Source: an uncultured Candidatus Altimarinota bacterium
GTDB lineage: Bacteria; Patescibacteriota; Gracilibacteria; CAIRYL01
Reading direction: 5' to 3'
DNA length: 9,445 nucleotides
Assembly (NCBI GenBank): GCA_947311665.1
Contig: CAMZLA010000091.1
Coordinates: 1 to 9,445, forward strand
Shown: positions 5,959 through 9,445 of the stretch, one piece after another
How positions within the stretch are numbered: position 1 is the stretch's first letter
Layout: each line of letters starts with the position of its first letter
The notes under the pieces: model-generated
What the model was told of the DNA's origin: nothing
Database searches by the model: none
Seen by the model: only the letters and a program-made list of their open reading frames with translations
Program-made: the position numbers and the translations under genes

Positions 5959-6570
5959 TCATTTTTCATTTAAAGCAATTTCTCGTAAAATTCTATTTTT
6001 TACAGTAATAATTCCTTCGTTAATTTTTCCTTCTTCTGATGTGATGATAGCATCGCATTCTTTTGCATGTTCAATTTCTTTTTGAGCTGTTTCCAGTCTT
6101 CGCCGAACTTCTTCTTCTGGTAAATTGCTTCGTCCACGAATTCTTTTTTCTAAAATTTTCATGCTTGGTGGCATGAGAAAAATAGAAAAAATATTTTCTG
6201 GTGGTAAAATCTTTTTCAAATTCCACAATCCTTGAATATCAAGCTCACGAATAACATAATTATTATTTTCCAATGCTGCAAAAACTTTATCTTTTGGAAG
6301 TCCATAATAATTTTCTCCATGAACAATTGCATGTTCTATAAATTCATCTTTTTCTAGTTTTGCTTCAAATTGATTTTTAGTAAGAAAAAAATAATCTTCT
6401 CCATCTTTTTCCCCTTTTCGAGGCTTTCGTGTTGTAGCAGTTATGGGGAAAATAATATCGGTTCTCTGTTCCCAATCTTTTTTAATTTGTCGTAAAAAAG
6501 TACCTTTCCCTACTCCAGATGGACCCAATATAAGAAAAAATATTCCTGTAAATTTTTTTGAAGAAGACAT
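5959..6570 (-). CDS. gmk: Guanylate kinase
   Basis: A 203-aa cytoplasmic enzyme phosphorylating GMP (and dGMP) to GDP with ATP in nucleotide metabolism; the length is typical. The P-loop is GPSGVGKGT (16-24). The GMP-binding part has TTRKPRKGEKDGEDY (46-60), with the Arg and Tyr residues that hold the GMP phosphate, and FIEHAIVHGENYYGLPK (77-93). ELDIQG (109-114) holds the conserved Asp. The lid has RIRGRSNLPEEEVRRRL (143-159) with the catalytic arginines. ATG start, no Shine-Dalgarno, TGA stop. It begins 9 bp after the YeiH-family transporter stop, so the two are one transcription unit, with fic next downstream. The last 14 codons lie in a 43-bp sequence repeated beyond fic, so this C-terminus may have been supplied by an insertion. 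Confidence 0.96.
   Translation of the reverse strand: MSSSKKFTGIFFLILGPSGVGKGTFLRQIKKDWEQRTDIIFPITATTRKPRKGEKDGEDYFFLTKNQFEAKLEKDEFIEHAIVHGENYYGLPKDKVFAALENNNYVIRELDIQGLWNLKKILPPENIFSIFLMPPSMKILEKRIRGRSNLPEEEVRRRLETAQKEIEHAKECDAIITSEEGKINEGIITVKNRILREIALNEK
5961..6003. repeat. Proximal copy of the 43-bp direct repeat (gmk 3' end)
   Basis: This copy is part of the gmk reading frame and encodes VKNRILREIALNEK, up to the last sense codon. It differs from the copy at 5156-5198 only at 5984 (Arg codon CGA here, Gln codon CAA there on the minus strand). Sequence similarity stops sharply on both sides, which defines the junctions. Confidence 0.92.
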
Positions 6571-6579
6571 AATATTTTT

Positions 6580-7578
6580 TTAAAAAATTATATATATCAT
6601 ACCTGCACTATAAATAATTTGCACCAAAAAAATTAAAAATCCTATACAAAATATTTTCACTCCATTTTTTGCAATATCAGAAAATGAAATTTGTAATCCA
6701 ATTCCTGCCATTGCTAAAATTAATAAATATGTACTCGTTTTTTTTATCATCAGGACTATTTCTTCTGAAAAAATTTCAAATGAAGAAAACAATGAAAAAA
6801 CAATGAAACCGATGATAAAAAGAGGAATTTTAGGGAAAGAAAATTTTTTATTCTTTTCATCAGCAGGAGTTTTATTTTTTTTCTGAAACAGAAATAAAAA
6901 AAGAAGAATAACTGGAAAAAGCATGAGAACTCGAGACATTTTAACCACTGTTGCCATTTCTCCTGCAGACGATGAAATGGAAAATCCACCAGCAACTGCT
7001 TGTCCAACAGCCTGAAGTGTATTTCCCGTAATAATTCCAGCATTTATTTCTGTATGCTGGAATATATAGATGGAAACGAATGGAACAAAAAACATTCCAA
7101 TAACTCCTAAAAGATTGATAACAGTAATGGAAAGCCCTACCTCTTTTTTTTCGGCATCGATGATTTTTTCTACACCAGCAATAGCACTACTTCCACAAAT
7201 AGCATTTCCAACTCCCAACAAGAGAGAGAGACGAGCTGAAATATTGAAAAATTTCCCTATGAAAAAAGCAGAAATGAGAGTAACAAAAACACCAGAAACA
7301 ACCAGAAACAAAAGAGAAAACCCCAAAGATGAAAGAATATAAAAATTGAGATATATTCCCATAAAAACTATTGCCAGAGCCAAAATATGTTTTTCTACAA
7401 AAGAAATTCCTGCAGAAAAAAATTTATTTTTTGAGAAAGAAAAAATTGTATTGGCAACAATCCCCATTACAATAGCCAGCGTAACAGCACCAAAAGGGAT
7501 ATAATCAGATATTAAAATACTGAGCAATGCAATAATGGAGCAAAGTAAAATTCCTGAGAAATATTTTTTTATGATCAT
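6580..7578 (-). CDS. YeiH-family putative sulfate/anion exporter (PF03601)
   Basis: A 332-aa polytopic inner-membrane protein with about ten hydrophobic segments. I chose the ATG at 7578 (MIIKKYFSG); a TTG start at 7620 would add 14 residues, overlap the Abi remnant and lie in a hairpin. Family signatures: GNAICGSSAI (124-133) with the conserved Cys-Gly-Ser, the GNTLQAVGQAVAGG segment (185-198) that matches the conserved H/Q-x-V-x-Q-V-x-A-G helix, and VVKMSRVLML (211-220). A charged cytoplasmic loop (232-248) splits the two halves. PF03601 proteins are annotated as putative sulfate exporters, but the transported ion is not established for most members. No sulfur-metabolism gene is adjacent. 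It is the first gene of a transcription unit with gmk 9 bp downstream. TAA stop, no Shine-Dalgarno. Confidence 0.88.
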   Translation of the reverse strand: MIIKKYFSGILLCSIIALLSILISDYIPFGAVTLAIVMGIVANTIFSFSKNKFFSAGISFVEKHILALAIVFMGIYLNFYILSSLGFSLLFLVVSGVFVTLISAFFIGKFFNISARLSLLLGVGNAICGSSAIAGVEKIIDAEKKEVGLSITVINLLGVIGMFFVPFVSIYIFQHTEINAGIITGNTLQAVGQAVAGGFSISSSAGEMATVVKMSRVLMLFPVILLFLFLFQKKNKTPADEKNKKFSFPKIPLFIIGFIVFSLFSSFEIFSEEIVLMIKKTSTYLLILAMAGIGLQISFSDIAKNGVKIFCIGFLIFLVQIIYSAGMIYIIF

Positions 7579-7604
7579 ATAAAAACTATGAATTATTTTT
7601 AGAT

Positions 7605-7640
7605 TTAAAAAAAGAATCAATATACCAATGAGGATTCTTT
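7605..7640 (-). terminator. Hairpin with U-run after the Abi remnant
   Basis: On the minus strand AAAGAATC (plus 7633-7640) pairs with GATTCTTT (plus 7611-7618) over a 14-nt loop, followed by further T residues. The 8-bp stem with a U-tract is terminator-like, though AT-rich. It overlaps the TGA that ends the Abi fragment, and would separate upstream transcription from the YeiH-family gene that begins 33 bases further on. Confidence 0.5.
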
Positions 7641-7835
7641 GAAATTAGTATTTTTTTTAAAATTATTATTTGAATCTTGAAAATGAAAAAAATACCCACT
7701 TAATCTAAAATAATTTATATGAAAAAGGAAATTATATGCTAAGTGTTTATCATTAATAATAAGTCCTCTCGACTCTAATAATTTTATGCTTTGCTCTATA
7801 GAAAAAGATTTTTTAGGAAAAACATTGTTATTCAT
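7617..7835 (-). pseudogene. N-terminal remnant of an Abi_2 (AbiD/AbiF-like) abortive infection protein
   Basis: A 72-aa frame matches only the beginning of the Abi_2 family (PF07751). The stretch 12-53 has the family's opening pattern: SIEQSIKLLESRGLII, an Asp-Lys-x-x-A-x-x-F-L helix, then INYFRLSGYFFHFQ. The usual NFK-x-x-T-x-F element follows at 58-65, and the frame ends with LVY just where family members continue into an LYxFDRxLR motif. Full proteins are about 300 aa, so roughly three quarters is missing. None of it appears in another frame before the transporter gene starts 39 bp later, so the loss is by deletion and not by a single frameshift. The proteins are known from phage-exclusion systems; this fragment should be inactive. 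A short functional product cannot be excluded. ATG start, no Shine-Dalgarno, TGA stop inside a terminator-like hairpin. Confidence 0.72.
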
Positions 7836-7844
7836 TTTTTTATA

Positions 7845-7889
7845 TAAAAAAAACCTGCGTGGGCAACATTGTAAAGAGGTTTTGCAGGT
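7845..7889 (-). terminator. Rho-independent terminator after the RND pump gene
   Basis: On the minus strand ACCTGC (plus 7884-7889) pairs with GCAGGT (plus 7853-7858), directly followed by a run of eight T (plus 7846-7853). The loop is 25 nt. A competing stem uses AAAACCT (plus 7877-7883) with AGGTTTT (plus 7850-7856), so the same descending arm has two possible partners. It lies about 50 bp past the RND stop and 10 bp before the Abi remnant's ATG. Confidence 0.65.
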
Positions 7890-7927
7890 ATGAGTAAATG
7901 AATTTTATTACATATTTATTAAATAGT

Positions 7928-7950
7928 AAAGTGTTTTTTTACACTTTTTT
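7928..7950 (+). terminator. Short hairpin overlapping the RND stop codon
   Basis: AAAGTGT (7928-7934) and ACACTTT (7941-7947) form a 7-bp stem with a 6-nt T loop. On the plus strand three more T residues follow, so it has weak terminator form for transcription entering from the left. On the minus strand the stem contains the last sense codons and TAA of the RND gene. No plus-strand gene ends here, so its value is mainly as a 3'-end hairpin for the RND mRNA. Confidence 0.35.
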
Positions 7951-9445
7951 CCTTTCACTCCGCCAATATAAAATAGGAAAGACTCCAAGAGTTAAAATGC
8001 TTGAAAGAGATAATCCAAAGACTATAGACCATGCAAGACCAGACCAAACCGGATCACTTGCAATGGTAAGAGATCCAAGAATTGTTGTAATAGAAGTAAG
8101 GAGAATGGGTCTCAATCTTGTTTCTCCTGTCTGTATTAATGCCTCTTTCAACTCCACTCCACTTGCTCGCAAAATATCTAAATATTCTAAATAAATAATA
8201 GCATTGTTTACAACAATCCCCATTAAAGCAATGAACCCAATGAGTGCTGTCGCTGTTAAAAATGTTCCATTTAGCATATCTAAAAGAGCAAATCCTGGTA
8301 AAATTCCAACCATTGCCAAGGGAATAGTTGCCATTACCAAAAGAGGAATGATGAATGATCGAAATTGTCCAACTAAAATAGCATAGACCAATGCAAATGC
8401 AACTCCCATTGCAATAAGTAAATCTCTAAAATTGTCTAAAGTCATTTCAAATTCACCTCCCCATTCAAGAGTTACTATTTCTCCTGTTTGCTCATCTTTT
8501 ACATCGAGAGAATAAAGAGAAAAATTGGAAACTTCAAATGTTTCATAGAGAGAAAAAATAATATCTATAACTGCATATACAACACTTCGTCCCTCCATTT
8601 CTGCAAAAATTTTTTCATCAGTTCTATGTTCATCTCTTTCAACCGATGAAGATGATGAAGAAGAAATTATTTTTGTTACACTTGAAAGTGGAATCATTTT
8701 TCCTTCCGAATTTTTTATTGAAACAGAAAGAATATCTTCTATTTTTTTTCTGCTTTCTTTTGACAAAGAAAATTCTATAACCGATTGCTCTTGAGCATTT
8801 TCTATAAAAATATTTCCTATTACAGAAGGAGAAACAGAAAGCTGAAGAGCCTGAAAAATTTGATAACTCGATACATTATTTTCTTTTGCTTTTTTATAAT
8901 CAATTTTTATTTTTTCTCGAGGATATAAATGCTCACGAGAAGAATCGATATCTACAATTCCCTCTGTTTTGTCTAAAATTTTGAGAAGAGATTTTTGAAT
9001 ATTTTCTCGCGCTTCATCATTATATGACAAAATTTTTAATATAAAAGTAGATTCGACCGGAGGACCTGGAGGATCTTCTACTACTCGAAGAATAACATTT
9101 TCTTTCACTCCTATTTCAGAAATAGAATGCCGTATTTTCATAGCCATTTCTTCTGATGTTTTATTTTTTTCATCAAAAAAAGTAACAAGAATACTCGACT
9201 GATGTTCCCCTGTTCTGCCTGAAAACCCTCGAAATAAACCATTGAAATCGACAACAGGAGCTTTTCCTGTAAACAGAGAAAGAGACTCTATATTTGGAAA
9301 TTTAGACATTGTATTTTCTACTTTTTCTGCAATTCTTTGTGTTTCAATATAACTCGTTCCTTCTTGAGCATCGAGAGTTACCCAAAGTGTTTTATTATCT
9401 GCTTTTGGAAGCATTTGAAAATGAACACCTTGAAACGGAATAAGA
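7939..9445 (-). CDS. RND-family efflux/export pump, C-terminal half (runs off the right edge)
   Basis: The frame is open through the last base; upstream of the Met codon at 9414 it continues with LIPFQGVHFQ, so that Met is internal. Compared with AcrB-type pumps (about 1040 aa), about 500 residues covering the second half are present. Numbered from that internal Met: a beta-rich periplasmic porter region (1-320), including SSVTKI and VERDEHRT, and DPPGPPVES at 114-122. Five membrane helices follow at about 331-349, 355-375, 385-411, 433-455 and 458-485. The TM10 signature ALMGIVVNNAIIYLE (396-410) and the following ETRLRPILLTSITTILG (431-447) are diagnostic of the family. Such pumps use the proton gradient to move drugs, metals or lipids outward. 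The substrate is not deducible here. A run of seven serines (251-257) before VERDE is unusual. TAA stop in a small hairpin, with a terminator about 50 bp on. Confidence 0.92.
   Translation of the reverse strand, partial: LIPFQGVHFQMLPKADNKTLWVTLDAQEGTSYIETQRIAEKVENTMSKFPNIESLSLFTGKAPVVDFNGLFRGFSGRTGEHQSSILVTFFDEKNKTSEEMAMKIRHSISEIGVKENVILRVVEDPPGPPVESTFILKILSYNDEARENIQKSLLKILDKTEGIVDIDSSREHLYPREKIKIDYKKAKENNVSSYQIFQALQLSVSPSVIGNIFIENAQEQSVIEFSLSKESRKKIEDILSVSIKNSEGKMIPLSSVTKIISSSSSSSVERDEHRTDEKIFAEMEGRSVVYAVIDIIFSLYETFEVSNFSLYSLDVKDEQTGEIVTLEWGGEFEMTLDNFRDLLIAMGVAFALVYAILVGQFRSFIIPLLVMATIPLAMVGILPGFALLDMLNGTFLTATALIGFIALMGIVVNNAIIYLEYLDILRASGVELKEALIQTGETRLRPILLTSITTILGSLTIASDPVWSGLAWSIVFGLSLSSILTLGVFPILYWRSERKKV

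Larger units (their letters stand above)
5156..6003. mobile_element. Putative fic integration unit at the 3' end of gmk
   Basis: Two 43-bp direct repeats bound a 762-bp interior that contains only fic; one repeat plus interior gives an 805-bp period. The arrangement is that of an att-like insertion at the 3' end of a protein-coding gene: gmk stays intact with a repeat-encoded C-terminus and its old end is displaced past the insert. The repeat is too long for an ordinary transposase target duplication, and the unit has no integrase or transposase, so it would have been moved in trans, by homologous recombination or by a duplication event. The repeat geometry is seen; the mechanism is inferred. 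Confidence 0.5.

Noticed and set aside
5156..6003. Ordinary transposon target-site duplication around fic
   Set aside because: Target duplications are normally 2-14 bp; 43 bp of coding sequence with a mismatch, no terminal inverted repeats and no transposase do not fit.
3919..6570. Possible recoding of TGA as glycine (genetic code 25), suggested by the low GC and several TGA stops
   Set aside because: All long frames are free of internal TGA, invariant glycines in gmk, Fic and CapA motifs use GGN codons, and TGA ends gmk and the CapA-like gene at the expected lengths.
7579..7620. TTG start that would extend the YeiH-family protein by 14 residues
   Set aside because: The extension overlaps the Abi remnant and a terminator-like hairpin; the ATG at 7578 gives a normal cytoplasmic N-terminus before the first membrane helix.
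7070..8386. Three plus-strand frames of 60-98 codons opposite the YeiH-family and RND genes
   Set aside because: Each is the mirror of well-conserved membrane-protein coding sequence; there is no start signal or family pattern.
1..9445. tRNA, rRNA or CRISPR array
   Set aside because: No cloverleaf-like tRNA core, rRNA-like GC-richer block or regularly spaced short repeats were seen on reading both strands; the only repeats are the palindrome and the 43-bp pair.

Overview
This is a strongly AT-rich bacterial window with long A/T homopolymer runs. The genes read with the standard bacterial code: TAA, TAG and TGA are all used as stops, and no long frame has an internal TGA. None of the eight visible start codons has a convincing Shine-Dalgarno sequence. 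This combination, plus the family set (CapA-like lipoprotein, YeiH-type transporter, a split-off RND pump gene, ECF sigma factor), fits a low-GC Patescibacteria/CPR-type bacterium, but no marker gene here fixes the taxonomy. TGA as a stop argues against the code-25 lineages Gracilibacteria and Absconditabacteria.

Layout. Positions 1-241 form a nearly complete palindrome: perfect 102-bp arms around a 37-nt loop, still pairing at the first base of the window. Then come, on the minus strand, a 655-aa PD-(D/E)XK-like nuclease fused to a DUF2075/Schlafen-group-3-type helicase (277-2244), a three-TM membrane protein (2336-3076) and an ECF sigma factor (3096-3689). The last two look like a sigma/anti-sigma pair. 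A 229-bp divergent promoter region with two short palindromes separates them from a plus-strand CapA-type lipoprotein (3919-5136). On the minus strand again lie a Fic protein (5195-5929), guanylate kinase gmk (5959-6570), a YeiH-family transporter (6580-7578), the N-terminal remnant of an Abi_2-family abortive infection protein (7617-7835), and the C-terminal half of an RND efflux/export pump (7939 to the right edge).

How it fits together. The ordinary genes (gmk, transporter, RND pump, sigma/membrane pair, CapA) are interspersed with single accessory genes of the defence or toxin type: nuclease-helicase, Fic, and a decayed Abi gene. The clearest sign of insertion is at fic. A 43-bp copy of the 3' end of gmk, differing at one base, lies on the far side of fic, so that fic sits in an 805-bp repeat-bounded unit and takes its own stop codon from the repeat. 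The nuclease-helicase gene ends only 35 bp from the giant palindrome, which is either a real hairpin element or a fold-back at a contig end. These two structures are the most valuable leads in the window.
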